Made by a program: the position numbers and the translations under genes. The notes below the pieces were generated by a model. It was not told the origin of the DNA. It saw only the letters and a program-made list of their open reading frames with translations, and searched no databases. A stretch of 64,000 nucleotides of DNA from Alistipes sp. CAG:435 (GTDB lineage: Bacteria; Bacteroidota; Bacteroidia; Bacteroidales; UBA932): the NCBI GenBank assembly GCA_000433355.1, contig FR893173.1:75810-139809 (forward strand), written 5' to 3'. Shown piece by piece: positions 25,087-33,910 of this stretch. The first letter of the stretch is position 1. The number at the start of each line of letters is the position of its first letter.

Positions 25087-26148
25087 CTACTTCACACGCA
25101 GCTTCTTGCCAAGACGCAGGGTCGTGGTTTCCTTGATGCCATTGAGACGGCAGAGAGTCTTGACAGAGGTGCGGTACTTCCGGGCAAGAGCGCCGAGGGT
25201 GTCACCTTGACGGATGGTGTGGTACCGGGCGGCGGCAGCGGCCTTTCTCTCGGCCTCGGCCTTCTTGGCGGCCTCCTCCTTGTCCTTTGCGTCCCCCTCA
25301 AGGATGTCGATCTCCTCCTGTTCGCTCTCAGGAACGTACTTGCTGTTCGCGTTCAAATACTTCTTCTTCAAGACAAACAGCCTGTGCCTCAACGTACCGG
25401 AATGGAAATCTATCAGCCATTCAGGATCAAACGCGTAGCCCTTATAACGGGTCTCGAAATGCAGATGAGGTCCTGTCGAACGGCCAGTCGAGCCTCCTAA
25501 GCCAATGATCGTGCCGGCGTTCACCCACTGGTCATCCTTCACGTAAATCTTGGAAAGGTGACCGTAGAATGTCTCCAGGCCGTTGTCATGACGCAGGACC
25601 ACGAGATTTCCGTAGCCTTTGTAACGCTTTGAAATGCGGACCTTGCCGTCAAACGCAGCATAAACAGGAGTACCCGTCTTCAAAGGAAGATCCACTCCCT
25701 GATGACGCCGTCTGTGGCGGTAGCCGAACTTTGAATAGACATCATTCTGATGAGGACACTTGTACTCACTCAATGTGTCCACTATCCAAAGCGCGATCTC
25801 ATCCGGAAGCTCTTCCAAAGAGACATGGTAAGGGTCCGGATAGTCGTGGGTCCAATATTCATTGAATATCTTGTGGTCACGGGCGTAGGTGGAATCCTTA
25901 TAGTATTTCCATGTATAGTCAGACAGAAGCAGAATCTTGATGTGAGGATCCGCCGTGTCGATTGTGTCCAAGGCCTCGGCCCTGTTCAGATCCATGGACT
26001 GAACGGCCTCGCGGGAGATTCTCGGTACGAGGATCTCGGCCTGTTTCTTCGTCTTGATCGTAGTGTCCTGCGCCACGGCAGGAACGGAAAGTCCAATTGC
26101 GGCAAGGACCATGACAATGGCGCCTACCCAAAATCTTTCACGAATCAT
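25087..26148 (-). CDS. Secreted M23 peptidase with C-terminal LysM
   Basis: The 353-residue protein has a signal peptide (residues 1-26, ending VPAVAQ). An M23 LytM-like endopeptidase domain spans about 140-245: RHQGVDL gives the first His and Asp, and GPHLHFET the HxH pair, all zinc ligands present. A Lys/Glu/Ala-rich helix (290-305) precedes a LysM domain (308-352, YHTIRQGDTLGALARKYRTS) for peptidoglycan binding. It would cut cross-links between stem peptides in the periplasm. It starts five bases after the phosphohexomutase stop. Confidence 0.9.
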   Translation of the reverse strand: MIRERFWVGAIVMVLAAIGLSVPAVAQDTTIKTKKQAEILVPRISREAVQSMDLNRAEALDTIDTADPHIKILLLSDYTWKYYKDSTYARDHKIFNEYWTHDYPDPYHVSLEELPDEIALWIVDTLSEYKCPHQNDVYSKFGYRHRRRHQGVDLPLKTGTPVYAAFDGKVRISKRYKGYGNLVVLRHDNGLETFYGHLSKIYVKDDQWVNAGTIIGLGGSTGRSTGPHLHFETRYKGYAFDPEWLIDFHSGTLRHRLFVLKKKYLNANSKYVPESEQEEIDILEGDAKDKEEAAKKAEAERKAAAAARYHTIRQGDTLGALARKYRTSVKTLCRLNGIKETTTLRLGKKLRVK

Positions 26149-26153
26149 CCCGC

Positions 26154-27556
26154 CTACAGTTTTGCGCCGAACCTCTCCACGAGAAGATTCTTGGTCTCAC
26201 TTATCTTTTCCTCAAGGAGAGCGTCCGATGTCGCCTCGCAGATGAACCTGAGGTATGGTTCGGTGTTGGAAGGACGGATGTTGAACCACCAGTCCGGGAA
26301 CTCGACCCTGTAGCCGTCGAAATCCATCTCGGCGGTCGGTTTCTCCTTGGAGACGAAATATTCCTTGACAGCGTCCATCGCGCCTTTCTTGTCCTCAAGG
26401 CGGAAGTTGATCTCGCCGGAATTCTGGTAGCGCGCGATCCTGCCGATGAGTTCGTGAAGGGTGACGCCTTTCTTCTTCATCGCGGCAACAACCCTCAGAA
26501 TCAGGATGGAAGCGAGGAGTCCGCTGTCAGAATAGAAGAAGTCACGGAAATAGTAGTGTCCGGCAAGCTCACCGCCCCAGACTCCGTCAAGTTCACGAAG
26601 TTTCTTCGCGGCGAAGGCACGTCCGACCTTCCAGGTCGCCATCTTGCATCCCATCGGAGTGAGGTACTCGCCTACCGCCTTCGAGCTGCGGATGTCTTGG
26701 AGCACGGTTCCGGTCTCGTGCCTCTCGTCGATGAAATAGTGGCCGAGGACGGCGATCATCAGGTCCGGAGAGACGAACTTGCCCTCGTTGTCCACGAACA
26801 TCACACGGTCAGCGTCACCATCATAGATGACACCCACATCCGCGCCGGTCTTCTTCACCAAAGCCTGAAGCGGCTCGACATTCTTAGGAATCAGCGGGTT
26901 AGGCTCGTGGTTCGGGAAGTTTCCGTCAAGTTCTTCGAATATGTAGGCAGGCTCATCGCCGAAAATCTCACGGGCGTAAAGGCTTGACATTCCGTTGGAA
27001 AGGTCGAAAGCGATCTTGATGTCGGAATAGTCGCCCTTGAACTTCAGCAGGATATCAAGATGATGTCGGAATAGTCGCCCTTGAACTTCAGCAGGAAATC
27101 AAGATAGTCTTTATGAATATCCTTGAGAATGACCTGTCCCCTCTTCTCGGCCACAGGGGTAGGCCTGCCGCTCTCTATCCATTCCTGGATCTGCCCGAGG
27201 CCGGAATCCAGACCGACAGGGAGGGCGTTCTCCCTGGAGACCTTCATTCCGTTATATTCCTTGGGATTGTGCGATGCCGTGATCTGGACCGAGGCCTTGA
27301 ACCCGTAGTTGGCGGTTCCGAAATAGACCATCGGGGTCGTGCTGAGACCGATGTCATAGACATCAGCGCCGGCGTCGGTTATTCCTTTCACAAGATATTC
27401 GTGGATCTCCGGAGAGGATGTCCTGCAGTCGCGGCCGACAAGAACCTTGTCTGCGCCAAGGAGTTCCGGAAGGAAATAGCCCACCTTGTAGGCGGTGTTA
27501 CGATCGAAGTCAACGTTATAGACTCCGCGTATGTCATACGCATGAAATGCACCCAT
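26154..27556 (-). pseudogene. manB: Phosphomannomutase/phosphoglucomutase, frameshifted by a 44 bp duplication
   Basis: The gene interconverts hexose 6- and 1-phosphates. The first frame (27556-27044) carries the active-site phosphoserine loop TASHNPKEYNG (Ser95) and ends in foreign residues IILISC. The second (26990-26154) carries the metal loop YDGDADR, the sugar-binding GGELAGHYY and the phosphate-binding RPSNTEPYLR. A 44 bp tandem duplication at 27017-27104 separates them; deleting one copy yields an uninterrupted frame of 453 codons through KGDYSDIKIAFDLSNG. All catalytic loops are otherwise intact, so either the break is very recent, it is reversible, or it is an assembly artefact. The gene starts eleven bases after def. 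Confidence 0.85.
27017..27104. repeat. 44 bp tandem duplication in the phosphohexomutase gene
   Basis: Copies 27017-27060 and 27061-27104 start TGATGTCGGAATAGTCGCCC and differ at one base (GATATC versus GAAATC). The length is not a multiple of three. Confidence 0.9.
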
Positions 27557-27567
27557 AGTCGTAATGT

Positions 27568-28122
27568 TTATTTAATTTTTGTGGCGTACCTTGCAAAAAC
27601 CTTTCCTTTCGCGATGTTCATCAACTTTTTCGAAATTATCTTCTTTCTTATCGGAGCGACATGATCCACGAACAGATCTCCGTCCAGATGGGACATCTCG
27701 TGCTGCACCATACGGCAGGCAAACTTATCGAAAGTCTCGGTAACCTTCTCGAAATCACCATTGTAATATTCAACGGTCATGCTCTGTGGCCTTGTGACAT
27801 CGCAGTAGATTCCGGGGATGCTGAGACACCCTTCGGAATATTCACATTTCTTCTCGCTCTCCTCAAGGATGACCGGGTTGATCATCACCCTTTTGAAATC
27901 GGCGAGGTAAGGATAGACATCGGTCATCCCGGTGCCGTCAACTATAAGGATCCTGACGCTCTCGCCGACCTGAGGGGCGGCAAGTCCGCAACCTTCTGAT
28001 TTAGCGAGAGTCTCCTCCATGTCGGAGACCAGTTTGGTGATCTTTTCCTTCTCCGAGAGGTCAGCCGGGGCAGCCTTCTGCCTGAGAACCTCAGACCCAT
28101 ATAAATAAATAGGTAATATCAT
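27568..28122 (-). CDS. def: Peptide deformylase
   Basis: Removes the formyl group from the N-terminal methionine of new proteins. All three family motifs are present in the 184 residues: GCGLAAPQVGES (motif 1), EGCLSIPG (motif 2, with the metal-binding Cys) and QHEMSHLDG (motif 3, HExxH metal ligands and catalytic Glu). Length is normal for the type found in Bacteroidetes. It lies between ruvX (12 bases upstream) and the broken phosphohexomutase gene (11 bases downstream) and probably shares the ruvX promoter. Confidence 0.95.
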   Translation of the reverse strand: MILPIYLYGSEVLRQKAAPADLSEKEKITKLVSDMEETLAKSEGCGLAAPQVGESVRILIVDGTGMTDVYPYLADFKRVMINPVILEESEKKCEYSEGCLSIPGIYCDVTRPQSMTVEYYNGDFEKVTETFDKFACRMVQHEMSHLDGDLFVDHVAPIRKKIISKKLMNIAKGKVFARYATKIK

Positions 28123-28134
28123 AACTCTAACCTT

Positions 28135-28554
28135 TTAATTTCTGTCAGTCCTGTCCAGATAGCTCTGAAGGATAATGGCCGCGCTGATCTTGTCCACGGA
28201 TGTCTTGTCCCTGCGGTCCTTCGCCTTCATCCCTCCATCGATCATAGCACGGTGCGCGAGCACGGATGTGAACCGCTCATCCTCAAGGGTCACCGGAATG
28301 CCGGGAAAAGCCTTGGCGAGATTCTTCAGGAATATCTCCACATCGGCGGCGGCCTCGGACGGTTTGTTGTTCATGTTCATCGGATAGCCGACCACAAAGC
28401 GGGTTATGGTCTCTTTTTGAGCATAATTTTTGATATATTCTATTATCTTTGCAGCTGGAACCGTGTCCAGGGCTGAGGCAAAAACACCCAGCGGGTCGCT
28501 GACCGCGACCCCAACGCGCTTGCGTCCGTAATCTATGCCGATGATCCTGTCCAT
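28135..28554 (-). CDS. ruvX: YqgF/RuvX-family Holliday-junction resolvase-like nuclease
   Basis: RNase H-like protein of 139 residues. MDRIIGIDYGRKRVGVAVSD holds the first catalytic Asp; the second acidic motif is LEDERFTS and the third DKISAAIILQSYL. The family is needed for 16S pre-rRNA 5' end maturation and has been proposed as a Holliday-junction resolvase. The ATG at 28554 is chosen because the frame's earlier TTG codon lies inside the -7 promoter box; the leader is then only a few bases long. Confidence 0.9.
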   Translation of the reverse strand: MDRIIGIDYGRKRVGVAVSDPLGVFASALDTVPAAKIIEYIKNYAQKETITRFVVGYPMNMNNKPSEAAADVEIFLKNLAKAFPGIPVTLEDERFTSVLAHRAMIDGGMKAKDRRDKTSVDKISAAIILQSYLDRTDRN

Positions 28555-28563
28555 TGTAATCCG

Positions 28564-28594
28564 CAAAGTTAACGAAAAAGGCTTTCAGGTCAAA
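28564..28594 (-). promoter_or_regulatory. Promoter of ruvX-def-manB-M23 run
   Basis: On the minus strand TTTG (28594-28591), 19-base spacer, TAACTTTG (28571-28564). The box ends ten bases before the ruvX start, so the transcript is nearly leaderless. It abuts the start of the divergent M23 gene. Confidence 0.75.
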
Positions 28595-28599
28595 ATCTT

Positions 28600-29448
28600 A
28601 TGTCCAAACAGAAAAAAGGCGGCATCATAAATAACTTCAGGCTCACGCTTGTGAATGATGACACACATGACAAGTTGTGGTCCAGAAAATTCACAAGGAT
28701 GGGTGCGCTCGTGACTGCGATCACAACTGTGGTTGTCACCATAACTGTCATATTCTGCCTGATCGCGTTCACCCCGATCAGAACCTTGATTCCCGGCTAC
28801 CCCGACGCCCGCACGAAACATGACGCGATCCAGAATGCCATCAGGGTTGACTCATTGCAGAATGTGATCATGAAATGGGAATTGTATTCCGAGAACCTAC
28901 GAAGGGTTGTGGACGGTCAGGAGCCGCTCAAGATCGACAGCCTTATGGAGGTCAGGAAGAACGTCACCGAAACCGTTGACCCTAAGAAACTCGCGGAGAA
29001 GGATTCGCTGCTCCGGAAGGAGGTCGCGAACGAGGACAAGTTCGACGTCAAGTCCAATTCCTCAAGGTCGCTTCCGATCGAGGGGATGCATTTCTTCACA
29101 CCGCTGAAAGGCGTTGTCTCGCAGGGGTACGACAAAGTCCTGCATCCTTACATCGACATCACGGCCCCAGGCAACTCGGTGGTGATGTCGGTTCTTGACG
29201 GCACGGTCATCTCGGACGGATGGACGGATACGGAAGGCTACACGATAAGAATCCAGCACGAAGGGGACATCATCTCGGTCTATAAACACAACCAGAAACT
29301 CATGAAGAAAACCGGGGACAAGGTGACGGCAGGCATGCCTATAGCCATTCTCGGCGGCACCGGATCGCTCTCCGACGGGGATCATCTTCATTTCGAGCTC
29401 TGGCACAAGGGCGAGGCCGTGGATCCAACCAAATATATAAGTTTCTGA
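28600..29448 (+). CDS. Membrane-anchored M23 endopeptidase-like protein
   Basis: The 282-residue protein has a short cytoplasmic N-terminus, one membrane helix (about residues 34-56, TAITTVVVTITVIFCLIAFT), a helical region with Lys/Asp/Glu (70-140), and an M23 domain (about 160-280). The zinc-site residues appear conserved: HPYIDI supplies His and Asp, and DHLHFELW the HxH pair, so it may be active rather than a scaffolding LytM protein. It would act on peptidoglycan at the periplasmic face. Its TGA overlaps the ATG of dxr by one base. Confidence 0.85.
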   Translation: MSKQKKGGIINNFRLTLVNDDTHDKLWSRKFTRMGALVTAITTVVVTITVIFCLIAFTPIRTLIPGYPDARTKHDAIQNAIRVDSLQNVIMKWELYSENLRRVVDGQEPLKIDSLMEVRKNVTETVDPKKLAEKDSLLRKEVANEDKFDVKSNSSRSLPIEGMHFFTPLKGVVSQGYDKVLHPYIDITAPGNSVVMSVLDGTVISDGWTDTEGYTIRIQHEGDIISVYKHNQKLMKKTGDKVTAGMPIAILGGTGSLSDGDHLHFELWHKGEAVDPTKYISF

Positions 29449-30620
29449 TGGATAAAAGAAGAATAGCGATACTCGGCTCGACCGGTTCGATCGGCAGGCA
29501 GACCCTGGATGTGATCAGGGAGCACAGGGATCTTTTTGAGGTTGAGATGCTTACCTGCAAGGGCAGCTGGGAGCTGATGGCCAGCCAGGCCAAAGAGTTT
29601 GACGCCAACAACGCGGTCATCTGCGACGAGACCAAGTACAAGGACCTTGCGGACGCGTTGGACGGCACTGACACGAAGGTGTTCGCGGGAATGAAGTCGG
29701 TCTGCGACCTGGTTACAAGCGACAGGGTGGACATAGTGGTGGCTGCTATGGTCGGGTTCAGCGGGCTCGCCCCGACAATGGCCGCGATCGGCGCCGGAAA
29801 AGTCATCGCCCTGGCCAACAAGGAGACCCTCGTGGCTGCCGGCTCGATCGTGATGGAGATGTCTAAGAAATACCACGCCCCTATCCTTCCTGTGGACTCA
29901 GAGCACTCGGCGATATTCCAATGCCTGCTGTCGGCACAGGGCAACGCCATCCGTAAGATTCACTTAACCGCCTCCGGCGGGCCTTTCAGGACCTGGGACA
30001 AGGAGCGGATCAGCGCGGCGACAAAGGATATGGCGCTCAAGCACCCGAACTGGAGTATGGGTGCCAAGATCACAATCGACTCAGCCACAATGATGAACAA
30101 AGGCTTCGAGGTGATCGAGGCGAGGTGGCTCTTCGACACCCATTGCGACAGGATCAACGTCGTTGTCCACCCGGAGTCCATCATCCATTCCATGATTGAA
30201 TATGAGGACGGATCCGTCATCGCACAGCTCGCCTGCCCGGATATGAGGGAGCCTATCCAGTTCGCCATCGGATTCCCGGAGCGGCTTCCGCTCGCGAACA
30301 AAAAACTGGACTTCGCGGAACTCGGCGGGATCACGTTCTTCAAGCCTGACACCGAGAAGTTCCCGGCGTTGGCGCTGGCCTACAAGGCGATGGAGCGGGG
30401 CGGGAATATTCCTTGCGCCCTGAACGCGGCGAACGAGGCGGCAGTGGCGGCGTACCTTCACGACAGGATCTCTTTCTACGGGATCACGGACATTGTCGGA
30501 GAATGCATCGAATGCACACCGTTCATAAAAGAACCGTCCGTCGAGGACATATTCAAGACAAACGAGGAAATATATTCATTGGCCCAAAGGAAGATTGAGG
30601 GCATAGCTAAGAAAGGTTGA
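29448..30620 (+). CDS. dxr: 1-deoxy-D-xylulose 5-phosphate reductoisomerase
   Basis: Converts DXP to 2-C-methyl-D-erythritol 4-phosphate with NADPH, the committed step of the MEP isoprenoid pathway. The 390 residues match the family: NADPH-binding ILGSTGSIGRQTLDVI (residues 4-19), metal and substrate segment PVDSEHSAIFQCL, the flexible loop TASGGPF and the C-terminal NAANEAAVAAYL. It is translationally coupled at both ends: ATG overlaps the M23 TGA, and its TGA overlaps the rseP ATG. The dxr-rseP order is common in bacteria. Confidence 0.96.
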   Translation: MDKRRIAILGSTGSIGRQTLDVIREHRDLFEVEMLTCKGSWELMASQAKEFDANNAVICDETKYKDLADALDGTDTKVFAGMKSVCDLVTSDRVDIVVAAMVGFSGLAPTMAAIGAGKVIALANKETLVAAGSIVMEMSKKYHAPILPVDSEHSAIFQCLLSAQGNAIRKIHLTASGGPFRTWDKERISAATKDMALKHPNWSMGAKITIDSATMMNKGFEVIEARWLFDTHCDRINVVVHPESIIHSMIEYEDGSVIAQLACPDMREPIQFAIGFPERLPLANKKLDFAELGGITFFKPDTEKFPALALAYKAMERGGNIPCALNAANEAAVAAYLHDRISFYGITDIVGECIECTPFIKEPSVEDIFKTNEEIYSLAQRKIEGIAKKG

Positions 30621-31960
30621 TGATGGTTGTTCTGATGAAGATTCTGCAAGTCATTCTTGCGCTTTCGATACTTATTGTCATCCACGAGTTCGGGCACTTC
30701 ACGTTCGCGAAGCTGTTCGGGATCCGGGTGGATAAATTCTTTCTTTTCTTCGATGCCGGCGGCACCAAGTTGTTCAGTACCAAGGGGAAATGGTTCACCA
30801 GGATATTCCCGAAAGCGAAGGATTGGGAGACTGAATATGGAATCGGCTGGCTGCCGCTTGGCGGTTACTGCAAGATCTGCGGGATGATAGACGAGTCGAT
30901 GGACCTTGAGTCGATTAAGAAAGATCCGCAGCCGTGGGAATTCCGCACCAAGAAGGCCTGGCAGAGGCTTCTGGTGATGGGCGGCGGCGTGCTCTACAAC
31001 TTCATATTCGCGATTATCGCCTACATCGGAATTATGGCCATCTGGGGCAGCGCCTACATCAGCAACGAGGGCAGTCAGATCTATACCAATGAGTTAGGTG
31101 TCGAGCTTGGCTTCCGCAACGGCGACCACATCATCAGGATGGATGAATATGTTCCCGAGAATTTCGGGATGCTTCAGGCGGATCTGGCGCGCAGGAATGT
31201 CAGCAAGGTCACTGTTCTGAGGGACAATGACACGGTGGATCTCTACATCGACCGCTCGAAGATCGGGGCGGTGCTCAACACTCCTGGAGTGTTCGACCTC
31301 GCCGTGCCGTTCGTGATCGATTCTGTGATGAGCGCGTCGGAGAACTCTGCCGCCGGTCTTCTGCACGACGATAGGATCATCGCCATAGACAGCGTCAGCA
31401 CTCCTTTTGTGCAGGATTCCAGAAAATACCTTTCGGAAGTCAAAGGCGGGACCGTCACGGCCACGATCCTACGTGGTTCAGACACGCTTTCCGTACCGCT
31501 TCAGGTGGACACGGCTGGCAGGATCGGGGTCTTTATGCAGATTCCGGGGGTGATGACGAAGGAATATTCATTGGTCAGCGCCATCCCAGCGGGAGTCAAG
31601 CTGACTTTCGACACCATCGGGGGATATCTTCAGGATCTGAAGCTGGTGGCTTCGCCAAGCACTGAGGCCTACAAGTCAGTGGGCAGCTTCATCGCCATCG
31701 GGCAGGTCTTCCCGGCGACGTGGGACTGGTACAGGTTCCTGAATATTCTTGCGTTGCTTTCGATTATGCTCGGGGTGATGAACCTTCTGCCGATTCCGGC
31801 ACTTGACGGCGGGCACATCGTGTTCTGCCTCTATGAGATGGTAACTGGACGGAAGCCGAGCGACAGGTTCCTCACGGCGGCGCAGATTGTCGGGATGTTG
31901 CTGCTGCTGTTGCTGATGGTACTGGCTTTCGGAAACGACATCGCACGGTTGATACGGTAG
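30620..31960 (+). CDS. rseP: RseP-type site-2 intramembrane protease
   Basis: An M50 zinc protease that cuts anti-sigma factors and signal-peptide remnants within the membrane. From ATG at 30620 the zinc motif HEFGH is at residues 22-26 in the first helix. The protein then has a membrane-associated segment (YGIGWLPLGGYCKICGMIDE), two PDZ-like domains (about 190-350), and the second zinc-ligand motif NLLPIPALDGGHI in the C-terminal helix pair. An internal ATG at 30635 is an alternative start. Its TGA-ATG overlap with dxr implies co-translation. Given the ECF sigma/anti-sigma pair at 2-4 kb, it could act on such factors, but that link is inference. Confidence 0.93.
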   Translation: MMVVLMKILQVILALSILIVIHEFGHFTFAKLFGIRVDKFFLFFDAGGTKLFSTKGKWFTRIFPKAKDWETEYGIGWLPLGGYCKICGMIDESMDLESIKKDPQPWEFRTKKAWQRLLVMGGGVLYNFIFAIIAYIGIMAIWGSAYISNEGSQIYTNELGVELGFRNGDHIIRMDEYVPENFGMLQADLARRNVSKVTVLRDNDTVDLYIDRSKIGAVLNTPGVFDLAVPFVIDSVMSASENSAAGLLHDDRIIAIDSVSTPFVQDSRKYLSEVKGGTVTATILRGSDTLSVPLQVDTAGRIGVFMQIPGVMTKEYSLVSAIPAGVKLTFDTIGGYLQDLKLVASPSTEAYKSVGSFIAIGQVFPATWDWYRFLNILALLSIMLGVMNLLPIPALDGGHIVFCLYEMVTGRKPSDRFLTAAQIVGMLLLLLLMVLAFGNDIARLIR

Positions 31961-31964
31961 CCGC

Positions 31965-32046
31965 GGTCACTTCGATGCTTCGGTAGACTCAGCGACCACA
32001 AGTTCAGTGGCCGAAAGTGTCCGGTCGCTGAGCCTGTCGAAGCGAC
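31965..32046. repeat. Two palindromic repeat copies after rseP
   Basis: A decayed copy GGTCACTTCGATGCTTCGGT...AGCGACC (31965-31997) is followed by an intact one: GTCGCT (32024-32029), loop GAGCCTGTCGA, AGCGAC (32041-32046), in the opposite loop orientation to the copy at 25034. Confidence 0.75.
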
Positions 32047-32125
32047 AAAAGAGAACACAGGAGCACTCATCACTGATTATCAATATATTGCATCAACAAA
32101 ACGAGAGTATTCAGACCGCTTGGAA

Positions 32126-32157
32126 TTTGATGTTTTTAGAAGTTTAGCGTAACTTTG
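32126..32157 (+). promoter_or_regulatory. Promoter of the DUF4837 gene
   Basis: TTTG (32126-32129), 20-base spacer, TAACTTTG (32150-32157), 22 bases before the ATG. Confidence 0.72.
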
Positions 32158-32179
32158 CAACCAGAAAAACAACACAAAG

Positions 32180-33187
32180 ATGAAAAAGATAATCAAGACC
32201 GTCATCTGCATCGCGGCGCTGATCAGCGCGGTTTCCTGCATGAACAACACGAAAACCCTCCTGCCTAATGTCTCGGGCAAGGCTGGTGAAGTCATCATCG
32301 TGGTAGGCAAGGACAACTGGGAAGGGAATCTGGGCAACGAGATCGGCGGGTTATTGGCAAGAGACTGCGAGTACCTGCCGCAAAGGGAACCATTATATTC
32401 ATTGGTCAATCTTTCGCCGGGAGCGTTCTCGGACATGTTCAAACTCCACAGGAACATAGTGATCTTCAACATTGACTCGACTGTCGTCAAGCAAGGCGTC
32501 GTCTATAGGACTGATGTCTGGGCACATCCGCAGTGTGTGATCCAGGTCAACGCCTCATGCGCGGATTCCGCGATTGTTGTCCTTGAAAAAAACGGTGAGA
32601 ACATCACCGGAGCCATCGAGCAGGCCGAGAGGAACAGGGTCATCGCCAACACTCTGCTCTACGAGGAGTCCAAACTGGGGGACGTTGTCGCCAAAATGAT
32701 AGGAGGAAGGGTACACTTCCCCGTAGGCTACAATCTGAAAAAGGTCACGGACGACTTCATCTGGATAGCGGACGAAAAGCAGTACAGCACCCAGGGTGTG
32801 TTCATCTATAAATACCCGGCAACGGACGAGGACCCGTTCTCGGAGGAGAACATCATTGCCAGACGCAACGTTTTTCTCAAGGAATATGTCCCTGCGACAG
32901 CCGAGAATTCCTACATGACCACAAGTGTGTTCGTCAAACCGGGAATAAAGTTCCTCAAGTACCACAATCTGGATTTCGTGGAGACCAGAGGTCTTTGGGA
33001 GGTCTATAACGACTACATGGGCGGCCCGTTCGTCTCACATTCGTTCTACAGCAAGGACGGAAAGGACATCATCGTGCTGGAGGCATGGGTCTATGCTCCG
33101 AAATATGACAAACGACAGTATCTTAGGCAGACAGAGTCTCTTTTGTACTCGTTTGAGTGGGATGAGGACGGAAATGATGGCAAATAG
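32180..33187 (+). CDS. DUF4837 family lipoprotein
   Basis: The 335-residue protein has a lipoprotein signal with Cys20 (lipobox AVSC) and a mature part that matches DUF4837: a first segment KAGEVIIVVGKDNWEG, a central stretch with FPVGYNLKKVTDDFIWIADE, and a late FVETRGLWEVYNDYMGGPF. The family is confined to Bacteroidetes and has no known role. It has its own promoter and is followed by the tRNA-Glu promoter, so it is probably monocistronic. No partner gene suggests a function. Confidence 0.8.
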   Translation: MKKIIKTVICIAALISAVSCMNNTKTLLPNVSGKAGEVIIVVGKDNWEGNLGNEIGGLLARDCEYLPQREPLYSLVNLSPGAFSDMFKLHRNIVIFNIDSTVVKQGVVYRTDVWAHPQCVIQVNASCADSAIVVLEKNGENITGAIEQAERNRVIANTLLYEESKLGDVVAKMIGGRVHFPVGYNLKKVTDDFIWIADEKQYSTQGVFIYKYPATDEDPFSEENIIARRNVFLKEYVPATAENSYMTTSVFVKPGIKFLKYHNLDFVETRGLWEVYNDYMGGPFVSHSFYSKDGKDIIVLEAWVYAPKYDKRQYLRQTESLLYSFEWDEDGNDGK

Positions 33188-33208
33188 GGCAAATATCGTC
33201 CGAATTAT

Positions 33209-33239
33209 TTTGTAAGGTCGAAAATTATCCATATATTTG
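33209..33239 (+). promoter_or_regulatory. Promoter of tRNA-Glu (and rpsT)
   Basis: TTTG (33209-33212), 19-base spacer, TATATTTG (33232-33239). Confidence 0.75.
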
Positions 33240-33280
33240 CATCCCAATTTGGCAGACAGCCTTATGGGTATACCTGTCTT

Positions 33281-33352
33281 GGTGGGTTCGTATAACGGTT
33301 AGTACTCGGGATTTTCATTCCCGCAATAGGAGTTCGATTCTCCTACCCACTA
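33281..33352 (+). tRNA. tRNA-Glu (TTC)
   Basis: Acceptor GGTGGGT pairs with ACCCACT (first pair G-T), anticodon stem CGGGA/TCCCG with loop TTTTCAT carrying TTC, and T-arm AGGAG with TTCGATT loop. CCA is not encoded. rpsT follows 22 bases later. Confidence 0.93.
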
Positions 33353-33374
33353 CAAATATTAAAAAATAAGAACG

Positions 33375-33629
33375 ATGGCAAATCACGCATCAGCAAAAAA
33401 GGCCAATCGCCAAAGCGAGAGGCGCAGATTGCATAATAAGTATTATGCAAAGACGACGAGGAACGCGATCCGCGCGATTCGTAACACTACAGACAAGAAG
33501 GCTGCCGAGGATGGCGCTCCTAAGGTCTATAAGATGATTGACAAACTCGCAAAGATTGGAGTCATTCACAAGAACAAGGCTGCCAATCTCAAGAGTGGTA
33601 TTGCGGTTTATATCAATAAGCTCGCATAA
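33375..33629 (+). CDS. rpsT: 30S ribosomal protein S20
   Basis: The 84-residue basic protein is made almost wholly of helices and matches S20: N-terminal [18 protein letters not shown], middle [17 protein letters not shown]-terminal [20 protein letters not shown]. It binds 16S rRNA in the small subunit body. The gene lies between tRNA-Glu and tRNA-Pro and has no own TAnnTTTG box in the 22-base gap, so it is probably transcribed with tRNA-Glu. Confidence 0.97.
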   Translation: MANHASAKKANRQSERRRLHNKYYAKTTRNAIRAIRNTTDKKAAEDGAPKVYKMIDKLAKIGVIHKNKAANLKSGIAVYINKLA

Positions 33630-33639
33630 AGAAGCATCC

Positions 33640-33667
33640 GAAAGGCAGTCTCCCGAGGCTGCCTTTC
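33640..33667 (+). terminator. Stem-loop between rpsT and tRNA-Pro
   Basis: GAAAGGCAG pairs with CTGCCTTTC around a ten-base loop. No T-run follows, so it may be a processing site rather than a terminator. Confidence 0.45.
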
Positions 33668-33683
33668 AAGTCAAAAAAATTAT

Positions 33684-33756
33684 CGGGATGTAGCGCAGTT
33701 GGTAGCGCACTACGTTCGGGACGTAGGGGTCGTCCGTTCGAGTCGGATCATCCCGA
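33684..33756 (+). tRNA. tRNA-Pro (CGG)
   Basis: Acceptor CGGGATG/CATCCCG, D-arm with GCGC/GCGC, anticodon stem CTACG/CGTAG with loop TTCGGGA carrying CGG, T-loop TTCGAGT. CCA is not encoded. Confidence 0.95.
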
Positions 33757-33902
33757 CAAAGGGTTGGAACTTTCGTTCCAACCCTTTGTCGTATTACCCC
33801 TCACCCCGACCCCTCTCCCTAGCGGAGAAGGGACACGCGCCGGAGGCGCTTCCTGCCGGCTTCGCCGGCTGTCCTTCTCGCTTTCGTTCCAACCCTTTGT
33901 CG
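33754..33902. repeat. Palindrome and direct repeat abutting tRNA-Pro
   Basis: Arms CGACAAAGGGTTGGAAC (33754-33770) and GTTCCAACCCTTTGTCG (33775-33791) form a perfect 17 bp stem with loop TTTC; the first bases are the last of the tRNA. A 22-base copy of the right side recurs at 33881-33902. Between the copies lie CCCTCACCCCGACCCCTCTC and small GCCGGCTTCGCCGGC-type dyads. Confidence 0.75.
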
Positions 33903-33910
33903 TTTTGCAT

